This document shows, one piece after another, positions 55,901 to 63,960 of a DNA stretch of 64,000 bases. The first letter of the stretch is position 1; each line of letters begins with the position of its first letter. The notes beneath the pieces are model-generated. The model had not been told where the DNA came from and made no database searches. It saw only the letters and a program-made list of their open reading frames with translations. Source of the DNA: Siphonodentalium dalli (taxonomy: Eukaryota > Mollusca > Scaphopoda > Gadilida > Siphonodentaliidae); the NCBI GenBank assembly GCA_032622095.1, contig CP136066.1:99343319-99407318 (forward strand). The letters are read 5' to 3'. Position numbers and translations under genes: made by a program.

Positions 55901-58900
55901 AATATACCAACGTAATTTATTGGTTTGGTTGACGTTGTTGGCCCTTCGTTGGCCCAACGTAGGCCTATTCCTCCCAACCGTTGGAATTACAACGCTGATC
56001 CAACGTTGGGCCAACGCGAACGTGCCAACGAAATTTACCGCAGCACATCGGTCGGGTTGACGTAATTGGTCCTTCGTTGATCCAACGTAGGCCAATTCAT
56101 CCCAACCGTTGGAATTATAACGTTGGTCCAACGTTGGGCCAACGCGAACGTGACAACGGAATTTACTGCAGCACATGCATCGGTTGTGTTGACGTTGTTG
56201 GCCCTTCGTTGACCCAACGTTGGCCTATTTCTCCCAACCGTTGGAATTATAACGTTGGGCCAACGCGAACATGCCAACGGCCAATTACAGCTTCATAATA
56301 GTCCAATTGCATATGTAGCGTACATACATGTGATATAAATCTCAACGATATGCTGTATGTTCCGTAAACAATTAAACGTACAATAAAACATTGCTGACAC
56401 AATATATATGCTACGATATGTCATAAAACACGCTGGATGTTGTCGGTTGGTATATCGTTGGCCCAACGTAATGCCAACGTAGATGACGTAGAAAGCTCTG
56501 ACGTCAAACTATACGCGCGTGCACAACGGATCAGGTGTCTGCTTTTCATATTGCGCGCTTTGTTCTGGTTCTCGTTCAGTGTTGCTGCTGGTATTGATTT
56601 TAGCAAATAAAGGATTCAGTTTCTTCAATTTGGAATTCAAGGATTTGTTCGCTCTTTAGATGCCACCATCGGTCATCGGGTCGTTATCCGAGGTAGGTTT
56701 ACGTTTGTGAGAAACTACTCTTTTGTGTAAAATTAATTAATTATTTTTCCAATATTTTTCTCGGAATCACAAAGTTCTGAATGTTTGCCCGGCGTACATA
56801 TAAGTTATAGCAGGTAATACTTATTAACATGCATAGTAGTTTCTCACAAACTTGCATCTGATAGTGACATGGTGGCTGGCGGTGGTAACTAAATTATGAA
56901 CGGATTATTGGATGCCAAAAAAAAATAATCCCCAACGTTATGCCAACCAATTTAGTTTGAGTTCCCAACGTTGTCCCTCCGTTGGGTCAACGTTATGCCA
57001 ACCAAATGGTTTAGTTTCCAACGTTGGGCCAACGTTATGCCAACCATGTATTCTGGATATCAACGTTGGCCCAACGTTGGGCCAACGCTCTCTATATATC
57101 GTCCAACGTCGGCCCAACGTAGGCCCAACACGTTGGCCCAACGTTGACCCAATGAGCAAAATTACGTTGGCCCAACGTTGGTTGCCCTACGTTGGCCCAA
57201 CCATTCAGATGTTGGTTGTGCCAACGTTGGCCCAACCATGTCATGCTATCTGGGGGTGATACTGAACATAACTGTAAATTTAGAAAATAATTCTCCAATA
57301 AATGCGGGCTGCAGGGTGTGCCAATGGCTTCAAATTTGAAATCAAACAGGCTACTGGTGGCCATATTTTTTAAAGAATTTTGGTAAAAACTGATGGCTCG
57401 TATCTAGAGGTCACCCTGAAGATCCATATGAAGTTTAGTGATGATCAGATGAGAGATGTGACCTGTAGGGTGTGCTAAAGGAAATTCTTGACAGACTGAC
57501 ACACACCAACGACTGACAATGGATGCCATCCCATGGCAATAGCTCAAACTTAACTTTTTCAAATTGAGCTAAACAGGCTGCACATTGTGCAGGGGTCTGA
57601 GAAACTTGAATTTGACTTTGCATGGCCGTATCTTTATTTTCAATATTCCTACAAACTTGGAAATCTGTAGTTAACAGTTAACCCATATACAGGTTAGGAT
57701 TATAGTTTAGCAAGGGAAGCCTAACTTTCTTAGTAAAACGTAGGTCGGTATGAATTGTAGTAAGTTTGACAAGTCAAAAAATGACTACTAACCGTTCCTG
57801 CCCAAACATGGAAACTTTCACACGTGAAGGTCAATATCCCCCAAGACCTTTATATAAGGCCACAAGAAATGAAGGAGACCACAACATCAATGACCTCTCA
57901 TACCGCATCATAAATGTCTTACATACTGACCTAGAAAACGAGACCAACACTGGACATGGGCGAAACATAGAATATAACTGGATATTCCTACTAAGGACAA
58001 TATATCCAGAGGTCATGAACATGTCAGACAATTTATGGTACAGAAAACATTTCAAAACGCACTACAAGCTTACAACATACCAATTGTATCATTGACGGTT
58101 AAAGCAATAGGAATCTGTTGGATACCAATGATAACTCCTGCAATAATTGGAGACCATGCGGACCACCCCATTAGCGGAAATACTGAATGGGTAACCTGAA
58201 ATATATAGAAGACATATTTTTCAACAGTTTGGAAATGAATGGTTGTTGATATATTTTTCATTGTAATTTTTGTTACTAAAACACAAATTCTGACTGGCTG
58301 AGAGCTGCCAACTTTAGTTTTCAATTCACAAGCATCGACGTCTGAACAAATGGGTGAACAAATTTTAATGGAACATGCTGCGATTGACGAGTGTCAAAAA
58401 TAATTGGGCAGTCAGGAGTTGCTTAATCGAGTGCAACTGATATAAAGACACAGTAGTCATCGCTTAACCATTTCATTATGGGAGCAGCGCTGGTGTAGCA
58501 TTAAAGATTCTGTACCAGCGCATTTTCTTATATATGCGAGTCTCCCATAGGGAGCCTCGAATGTATAAGAGAATGCACTGGCCTACAAGGTCAAGTTAAA
58601 TATTGTTGGGCCAATGTATTCTCTTATATATGTGAGGCTCCCTATGGTAGACTCGCATATATAAGAGAATTCATTGTCACAGGGTTTTCGCAAAATTTCT
58701 GGATGCTCCAGTCATGGAAGGGTTAACATGAAGTTGCTTGAACGCTGTTCGTAGTAATCCCATGGAACTTACCCAGAGATTGATCATGGAAAAGGTTATC
58801 TTACTTCATAGCATGTAAGGTTAATAGAAAATGCTTTTTATGCAGTTTCTATTATTTTTTGTTGTTGGTGCACTGAATAGAGAGTAATCAATTGGTTCTG

Positions 58901-61900
58901 AGAATTATGTTAAATAAAGCGCGAGAGGCAAGAGACATCTCTCGCCTTGAGTGAAGTATTTAACGTAATTCTCGGAACTAATTGATTACTCTATTTATTA
59001 CACTTCTGCATCAATTTGGTTCGCCAAATATGATTAAAACACACAGAATTAATGCATGAAAGTCCCGATGTGGAGAAAGATCAACCATAAATAATCAGTC
59101 TAGATCAGTAAGCGACGTAACGTCAATGACGTCACGGGAAATGACGTAATTCACTAGTGACATTACCAGTTTTAATTAACAGCATTTTTAATGGAAAACG
59201 CAGATAGGAGTGTAATAAACTGGAGATAATGTACCTGCTGTTTCGTTGGATATTTGGGGAATCGAGGATGAAAACAGTTTGTGTATTCATCGGCAATCTT
59301 TCTCGTTCGCAAACAAGTCTTCATGCAAATCATGCAGCATGTGATAGTTTTCAGTGTCGATGATCGAATGAAAACAAGAAATGTCATGACGAACATGCTT
59401 AATGTCCATATAAGGTGTGCATAGGGGCTTGCGTTGCAATGAAAATAGAATCTCTTCATTGTATGCTTTAATGGATACAATATCCGCAATACATCGCAGC
59501 CATTTAAACGACTTATTAGTATTGCTTGTACATGCCAACACACAATGCAACGGATTTGTCTAAACACTTTTTCAGGAATACACCATGAAATACTGTGATA
59601 ACAATCTGAATTATTACCATTGTGTTAACCTCATTAAAGAGAGCTGTTTATGCTATTATAAGTTGAACAAACCGTGGTTTCTTCTGTCCATGGCAGAACG
59701 AGCTCAGATCCAAAGAGTGCCACGCCCATCACAGCAACCAGTGGTAAAGCGAGGTTGGCCATTGGAGTACCAAGAACGTCATTAAGGCTAAATAGAAAAT
59801 AAAAAAGTTGCAATATTTGATCTCCAATAACACAGGAACCATATATTATAAGTTACTGGGCGATTTGTTGCCAGATACAGTGTCATGTAAGGTGCAGTGC
59901 AGATAAAATGTTGGGCCAAACGCTAGCTGCGAGAGCCGGTGTACCACGATATCTCCTCCCTGGGTATCTTCCCCCCCACCCTGGGTATCTTCCCCCCACT
60001 CGTACATGTTCTCCAAATTGTCGCTATTGCTTTGTCAACACAATTGACACGTATCAGTGATACGGATAGTGATGGTGATGTGGCCTGAAATCGGGGATTT
60101 GATACCGAGACCACTATTTGAATATTAATGCGCACACAAACTTCATTGTATACTATCTTGTATACTGTCGGAAAAAAAATTCAGGCACGTATGGCATTTT
60201 TTCCCTTTGGATCATTTTTTGTACCCACCCACCCCCACCGCCAATTTTGTTTCCGTTTTCGGCAGTTTTTTCCAACCATTTTTTGACACCCACCCCCCCT
60301 TTTAACACTAAAACAGAGATTTGCGGGGGGAAATTCACTGTAAACAGCTGTATATGAATTTCTGTGCATACTATTTATCATGGATGTTAACATGGACATG
60401 TAAATAGGAATGAGTCATTTTTATGTCATTCGGCCAAAAAAACATGGCTGCCAGCGGCCATCTTGGATTTCAAAATTTGCAACAAAATACAACACGATAA
60501 CTGCCTGCAGTCAGTTTACCAGTTAGAATTACATTATTTCTCTCATTCAAAGTGGTTTTCAAGCCCAACTCATTGCCAAAACACTAAAAAACAAGCAGGA
60601 ATTTTTTTTTTAGTTGCGGAAAAAATTGCTTGTTGGTGGCTTTGACCACCCACCCACCCCGGCATATGTGCCGGAATTTTTTTTTTCACCCCCCCCCCCT
60701 GGTTTTCTCGGCATTTCTTACCATAATAATATAAAATAAGTGAGGAAAAAAATATATATGAGTGGGGGGGGGGAGATACCCCGGGGTATCTCCCCCCACC
60801 CCCCACGGTATTAATCTCACAACTAACCTCCAAATTAATAATGTATTTCACATTAGATGAATCGAGATTACATGATTTAGGTAACTTTATGAGAGCTATG
60901 TTCATTTTGAATCTCTTACTATCATAAAATTTTCCCAGGCATAATCAATATATGTTTATCGCGAAATTGGCTTACAAAAGGAGTCTAGGCTAAATTTTAT
61001 GCAATTTCGAGCTAAGAACTTCACCTGCTGTGAAATATGTTATTAAGTAACAGGTAACGACTAAGAAATATATTAGTGGAGCAGCAGAGACTGGAAAAAT
61101 ATCGGTCCAAACATGTCAGAGAGTAACAAACTGAAAAACATATATTACCTGTGTTATTTTTTCTATGAACATATAAAAGTTGCAAATTTGCTGATAAGTT
61201 TATGTCTCTTCCAAACATCTTTTAAAGATGCATAATCCGATTAAGCGCCTCTCAATTACTATTTATTTGGATTCAGGGGTAAAAAATATTTGATTCGAGT
61301 CGAGGAACCCACCTACCAAAGCTCAGAGTTATTAGATATCAATTTTTGAAATCTATTATTTTTCACCATTGAGAATTATTAGTGTCCCAGTAAACAGTCG
61401 ATGAGTGGATGGTCTCGGACCAAATTGTGGATGAAGATGGATACCTATAAATCAAGAGGCTTTCTGTTGATAATAAGGCCAAATTTCTTCGAACAACATG
61501 TTGATAAATAACACGTTTCGGGCAATTTTATACTATAGTTGACAGTGGTTAGCATTATTTTTGGGCAATCAATCGATTCTGATAGCTGAAGCAGCATTTC
61601 TAAAAATGTTGCTGTTGTTGGAATCTGATTATATGGGGACCATTGAATCAGATTGAGTACCTTTAAGAGTATATATAGATGTTACTTATAAGAATTTGAA
61701 GTACCTGTCCAGATAATTTCATCTTTGGAATGTGACACAATAAATCAATTACAAGCTTTATTCTGAGGCATGAATATTGTGAGATGCTTTAAAATATTTA
61801 AACACATCTTACTTGCTTTCAAATTAGTATAATGTGAGCAAATAAAAAATAAAATACTTACTAAGGTTCTTTTAAATATGTTCCTTTTTCAAATATTTTT

Positions 61901-61964
61901 TTAATTTTTTTATCTAAAATTCCATAGGTAAATACTCCAGTTAATCCTCCAAGAATCGTCAAGC
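46858..61964 (-). CDS. YeeE/YedE-type sulfur-transport membrane protein, spliced gene, both ends missing
   Basis: Six minus-strand exons (61862-61964, 59673-59787, 58081-58195, 54692-54804, 49926-50077, 46858-46965) join in frame with GT-AG introns and give about 235 residues. The product is strongly hydrophobic, with several membrane helices. Diagnostic blocks are GWSAWSPIIAGVIIGIQQIP, IGGASSYCTVVSQLL, GGFLMLFGARMAAGCTSGHG and VSGTALLSGISWIAMPSMFA. The GCTSGHG-x-SG signature is that of PF04143 (YeeE/YedE, TsuA, PmpA), whose studied bacterial members take up thiosulfate or related sulfur species. Cysteines lie in ASSYC and GCTSGHG; in bacterial TsuA conserved cysteines line the substrate path, so a similar role is inferred. 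The N-terminal exon(s) and the last exon, after ...IMNALG, were not found. Normal introns argue against bacterial contamination. Location and substrate in this animal are unknown. Confidence 0.88.
47079..47512. mobile_element. Two-hairpin MITE, TGCAAATAGTGTG subfamily
   Basis: Ends AAGCCTGCAAATAGTGTGTC and GACACACTATTTGCAGGCTT are perfectly inverted. It has two internal hairpins and the same AT-rich core as the other copies. Confidence 0.88.
48124..48505 (+). mobile_element. TTAA-type MITE, GTCGACC subfamily, copy 2
   Basis: CCCTTTACCCAACTG to GTTGGGTAAAGGG then TTAA; the left site reads TTTAAA. Very close to 15472-15853 along all 382 bp, so both are probably recent. Confidence 0.88.
48589..48805. 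mobile_element. Two-hairpin MITE with core deleted
   Basis: Two hairpins (loops CCCCGCATAGTGGGC and GCCCGCTATGCGGGG) lie directly next to each other with the central AT-rich part gone. The left terminus AAGCCTTGAAATAGCGTGTC is present. Confidence 0.78.
49002..49192 (+). mobile_element. TTAA-type MITE, right end missing
   Basis: TTAACTCTTTCATGATGGGA through one full palindrome, then a shortened second palindrome ending AGAGAAAGCATTG. Confidence 0.72.
49298..49415. mobile_element. Half copy of long-hairpin MITE
   Basis: Left arm only, CAGTAATGCCCTAATTAATC to GAAAGCTCTCATTGAGAGCT. The next, complete copy starts 17 bp further on. Confidence 0.8.
49432..49637. mobile_element. Long-hairpin MITE, copy 8
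   Basis: TA-flanked CAGTAAAG...CATTACTG. A small deletion in the left arm removes the ATGGGTAACT part. It ends about 290 bp from the exon at 49926, inside the sulfur-transport gene intron. Confidence 0.87.
49926..50077 (-). CDS. YeeE/YedE-like gene, exon 5 of those seen
   Basis: The exon lies between a tattttag acceptor and a gtagtt donor. It reads VAYVASAILGGFVSSTLSET, RGTVQGTTAPFAFVGGFLML and FGARMAAGCT. It gives two hydrophobic helices and the first half of the AGCTSGHG signature, which is split by the intron after AG of the serine codon. Confidence 0.94.
50269..52353 (+). mobile_element. AAGATGGC tandem-repeat element, copy 2 (largest)
   Basis: TAGCTCAACTTGG on the left and AAAGTTGAGCTA on the right. 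The body is about twelve units of roughly 160 bp, each with CCAAGATGGCTGCTGGCGGC, CATGTTTTTTGGCCGAATGA, TGACTCGTTCCCATCTACAT and ATGATCAGACTAAAGGTACG. It ends in an ACACACGCACG-rich stretch (52254-52300). It lies in an intron of the sulfur-transport gene. Confidence 0.88.
52371..53350 (+). mobile_element. Pogo/Tigger-type element, deletion derivative 2
   Basis: TA-flanked; ends CAGTGAAACCTCTACATACC and GAGAGGTTTTACTG. The 5' and 3' non-coding parts match 3972-4927 closely. It keeps the transposase C-terminus and lacks the HTH. Confidence 0.9.
52849..53097 (+). pseudogene. Tigger-like transposase remnant: C-terminal part
   Basis: From an ATG at 52849 an 82-residue frame reads MPLTDNATDDDEEDDATDII, ESNLSHKDILEMLKKFQSFA and ends AHTQSTLDSFFVKSD. 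The acidic stretch followed by a helical segment and a 'T-x-x-D-x-F' tail is typical of the C-terminus of Tigger/CENP-B-type transposases. The DNA-binding and DDE catalytic parts are deleted, so it cannot transpose. The ending matches the last residues of the remnant at 4497-4685, so both came from one parental transposase. Confidence 0.8.
53464..53935 (+). repeat. 87-bp minisatellite built of 29-bp subunits
   Basis: GGTTATGAGCCTGGTTGTCC-type units recur every 29 bp. A three-subunit 87-bp block starts at 53464, 53551, 53638 and 53725, almost identical in the middle copies and degenerating towards 53935. Intronic in the sulfur-transport gene. Confidence 0.88.
54692..54804 (-). CDS. YeeE/YedE-like gene, exon 4 of those seen
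   Basis: The exon lies between a cattgcag acceptor and a gtatga donor. It reads GGASSYCTVVSQLLVTDYLR then KKFSYLAQSRTGIQNWWQ. GGASSYCTV matches the 'GASSSY' re-entrant segment of the family and carries a cysteine that may line the transport path (inference). Confidence 0.92.
55005..55090 (-). repeat. 'ATGGATTCTCCC' repeat, reverse fragment
   Basis: ACTGGGTGGGAGAATCCATT and CATCCCTCCAGATGAATAAT are the complement of the family at 19983, 30934 and 32859. Confidence 0.6.
55142..57571 (+). mobile_element. AAGATGGC tandem-repeat element, copy 3, interrupted
   Basis: AAGCTCAACTTTAAG on the left and TTCAAATTGAGCTA on the right; family units on both sides of an insertion at 55624-57254. The host sequence resumes (GGTGATACTGAACATAACTG) as in the uninterrupted copy at 63133. 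Confidence 0.8.
55624..57254. mobile_element. Palindrome-packed element with CCCAGATAGCATGAC termini
   Basis: CCCAGATAGCATGAC at the left and its perfect complement at the right bound 1631 bp. The left third has five tandem units (about 115-125 bp each) and the right end more copies of CCAACGTTGG and TTGGGCCAACG, each a palindrome. A unique middle (about 56290-56930) contains TGACGTCA and an ATG-led short frame. Translation of the arrays (VGPTLGQRW...) is a repeat artefact. Confidence 0.85.
58081..58195 (-). CDS. YeeE/YedE-like gene, exon 3 of those seen
   Basis: The exon lies between a tatttcag acceptor and a gtatgt donor. It reads VTHSVFPLMGWSAWSPIIAG then VIIGIQQIPIALTVNDTI. The W-S-W/A-x-P-x-x-A-G-x-x-I-G-x-x-Q-I-P pattern is typical of PF04143. 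It ends one base into the glycine codon continued by the next exon. Confidence 0.9.
58468..58722 (+). mobile_element. TTAA-flanked MITE with two TATATAAG palindromes
   Basis: TTAA at 58464-58467 and 58723-58726; CCATTTCATTATGGGAGC to CCAGTCATGGAAGGG. Both palindromes present. In an intron of the sulfur-transport gene. Confidence 0.87.
58870..59005. mobile_element. Small fold-back element
   Basis: Arms of about 55 bp: AGAGTAATCAATTGGTTCTG and its near complement, meeting near AGACATCTCTCGCC. Single copy in the window. Confidence 0.65.
59114..59149. promoter_or_regulatory. Cluster of CRE/ATF-like sites
   Basis: GACGTAACGTC, TGACGTCA (59127-59134) and TGACGTAA (59142-59149) lie within 36 bp. 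They sit inside the intron between 58195 and 59673 and could be an intronic enhancer or an alternative promoter for the minus-strand gene; this is inferred from motifs only. Confidence 0.35.
59673..59787 (-). CDS. YeeE/YedE-like gene, exon 2 of those seen
   Basis: The exon lies between a ctatttag acceptor and a gtttgt donor. It reads LNDVLGTPMANLALPLVAVM then GVALFGSELVLPWTEETT: a long hydrophobic helix and an exposed loop. Its first base completes the tyrosine codon left open by the upstream exon, and it ends in phase 0. Confidence 0.85.
59940..60810. repeat. C/G-run-rich repeat region
   Basis: GGGTATCTTCCCCCC appears twice near 59970 and GGGGTATCTCCCCCC with its complement near 60765-60806, an exact palindrome around ACCCCGGGGT. 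Between them are CCACCC runs and a reverse fragment of the AAGATGGC family (about 60413-60478). Probably a decayed element with GATACCC ends. Confidence 0.5.
61223..61672. mobile_element. MITE with TTAAAGATGCATAATC termini, copy 2
   Basis: TTTAAAGATGCATAATCCGA to AATCAGATTGAGTACCTTTA; the left half aligns with 45062-45421, and the middle is longer and different. It ends about 190 bp from the exon at 61862. Confidence 0.75.
61862..61964 (-). CDS. YeeE/YedE-like gene, most upstream exon seen
   Basis: On the minus strand a tttttttag acceptor precedes 103 bp ending at a gtaagt donor. It reads (G)LTILGGLTGVFTYGILDKK then IKKIFEKGTYLKEP, a glycine-rich membrane helix followed by a lysine-rich cytosolic-type loop. 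It starts with two bases of a split codon, so at least one coding exon lies further upstream (above 61964). A-rich codon use here is unlike the other exons, but the frame joins the next exon exactly at P-Y-L-N. Confidence 0.8.
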
Positions 61965-62019
61965 CTAAAAAAGGAAATTCTGTTATATACCCATGAAGGA
62001 GATAGCATAATCTCAACTA

Positions 62020-62237
62020 CATTAATGCCCTAAATAATTGACTCCTTAACCACAGCAGTATTAAATGGGTAATTTTTCAGGATTTAGTCGGAAATAAGGC
62101 TTGTTGCTATTCATCGGAAAGCTCTCAGTGAGAGCTTTCCGATGAATAGCAACAAGCCATATTTCCGACTAAATCCTGAAAAATTACCCATAATTCTGCT
62201 GTGGTTAAGGAGTCGATTATTTAGGGTGGCATTACTG
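62020..62237. mobile_element. Long-hairpin MITE, copy 9
   Basis: CATTAATG...CATTACTG with the full arm pair; a small insertion (GTGG) near the right end. It starts 55 bp upstream of the exon at 61862-61964 on the gene's strand. Confidence 0.85.
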
Positions 62238-62391
62238 TATAATTCAACTATTATATGGTCAGGGTTTTGGTGGTATGGCTCATTGTCTGTAGAACTTGAC
62301 TCATTCCCCTTGCTGATGATCTGTATTGAGACATACATGTAGGTTATCACAACAAAATCCCCAAACATCCTACTGATGGGGTTGGGTGGTT

Positions 62392-62768
62392 AAAGTGATG
62401 TGAAACACTCCGGTTGGGTGATTAAATTAGAAATGGAGTATAATCTTGCTTAAAGTAGTTTTCTTTACAAATATTAAACCAAATTTACAGCACACACATT
62501 GTCATTCTTATATATTAATGAAATCCAATGACTCTCGAAGGTGAAATCATTTGCATCAGATTGTCGCCGATTGTTGCGTCCCGAATCGAGATGTCAATAT
62601 TTATAATTAAGCGTAGTTCAGACGATGATATCTATGGAGTGGTATGGTCGATTTCTTTGAGATTTTCGGTGATGTTAGTAGAATGCTCCATTCCCACAGT
62701 TGGCATAGAGATTGAGTACTAACTTATCAGTTTCACGCACCTGAAGAAGTCCATAAGATGTCTTTAAC
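62392..62768 (+). repeat. Dispersed repeat 'CGATTTCTTTGAG', copy 3 (best preserved)
   Basis: TTAAAGTGATGTGAAACACT to AAGATGTCTTTAAC. It contains GTTGCGTCCCGAATCGAGAT and TTTCGGTGATGTTAGTAGAA. Its ends TTAAAG/CTTTAA may be short terminal repeats. Confidence 0.75.
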
Positions 62769-63132
62769 AGTTCTTGTTTAAACACTGACTTTTGAAAGTG
62801 CACCAACTGAGTACAACAAAGTGCTGTGAACTACAATGTAATTTTTGTTTGCCACCAAAACGCTGAGTACCCGGTATGTACTACAACATAAGAATAGAGC
62901 TTGCACAATGATTGTCTGACTGTTGAGTGAGGAAATCTACATATATACAAGCAGACATCACAAAGCATGTGTTATATTTCACAATAACACTGATCATGTC
63001 CCAAAATGCTGTATGTATAGTGGGTATTCCTACCAGTTAATATTAACAGCAGCCATCGCAATCATAACATACATCGAGATAAATAAATAAATAAAAGGTC
63101 ACTGACCCATGTACCTCAAATGACATTGATAC

Positions 63133-63830
63133 TAGCTCAACTTGGGGAGGCGTTAATAAGTATATGCTGAGCCTTCATAGAATGAAAAGGAAGGAAAGTC
63201 AAAAAGTTTTAGTAAAGGGATTGTATTGTGTATATGAAATTATATTCATTTAAAAAATTTATCCAGTAAACGCATGCTGCAGGGTGTGCATATCGATTCA
63301 AATGTGAAATCCAAGATGACGAGGCGGCCATGTTTTTTAACGAATTTCAGAAAAATTGGAAAGCTCCTATCTGGAGGTCACCTCAAAGAATCCAAGATGA
63401 CCACTGTCAGCCATGTTTTTTTTAACAAATTTCAGAAAATATCATTGACTCCCATCTAGAGGTCACCTCAAAGATCATTATGAAGTTTGGTGACGATTTG
63501 ATGAGGGATGTACTCCAAAGAGTAAAATACAAGATAGCTGCCTGTGTCCATGTTTTTCATCAAAAATCATTCAAATTTGATAGCTCTGATCCAGAGGTGA
63601 TCCTAATCATGCCTGTAAATTTTCAAAACATTTCTTCGATATATGCGGGCTGCAGGGTGTACCAATGAATTCAAATTTGAAATCCAAGATGGCTGCTGGC
63701 ATCCATGTTTTTATTGAATATCAGAAATAATCTAGAGATCACGCCAAAGATTCGCATGAAGTTTGGTGACAATCGGATAAGGGATGTGGCCTGTAGGGCG
63801 TGACCTTGATTGTCAAAAATATATACCAAA
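63133..63830 (+). mobile_element. AAGATGGC tandem-repeat element, copy 4, right part lost
   Basis: TAGCTCAACTTGGGGAGG then units with ATCCAAGATGAC, GGCCATGTTTTTTAAC and GAAGTTTGGTGA. The family sequence fades after GTGGCCTGTAGGGCGTGACC. Confidence 0.72.
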
Positions 63831-63960
63831 TTATCAAGATATTCTGTTGAATATTGTTCATGTTATCATCCAGACAACCCAAAAATAATAATTTCTAAGT
63901 TGAAAAAATAGAATAACTCAGTCAAATATCATCAAGCTGTGAGATTGAGTCCATAAGTTT

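Noticed and set aside
55577-57259. Several ORFs of the VGPTLGQRW type on both strands
   Set aside because: They are translations of CCAACGTTGGGCCAACG repeats in several frames and both directions, so not proteins.
60153-60399. Glycine/tryptophan-rich minus-strand ORFs
   Set aside because: Produced by CCACCC and C-run repeats; two frames overlap with equal length and no domain.
63010-63090. Possible upstream exon of the sulfur-transport gene on the minus strand, ending before gtagga
   Set aside because: In the phase needed to join 61964 the frame meets a TGA and there is no acceptor in front.
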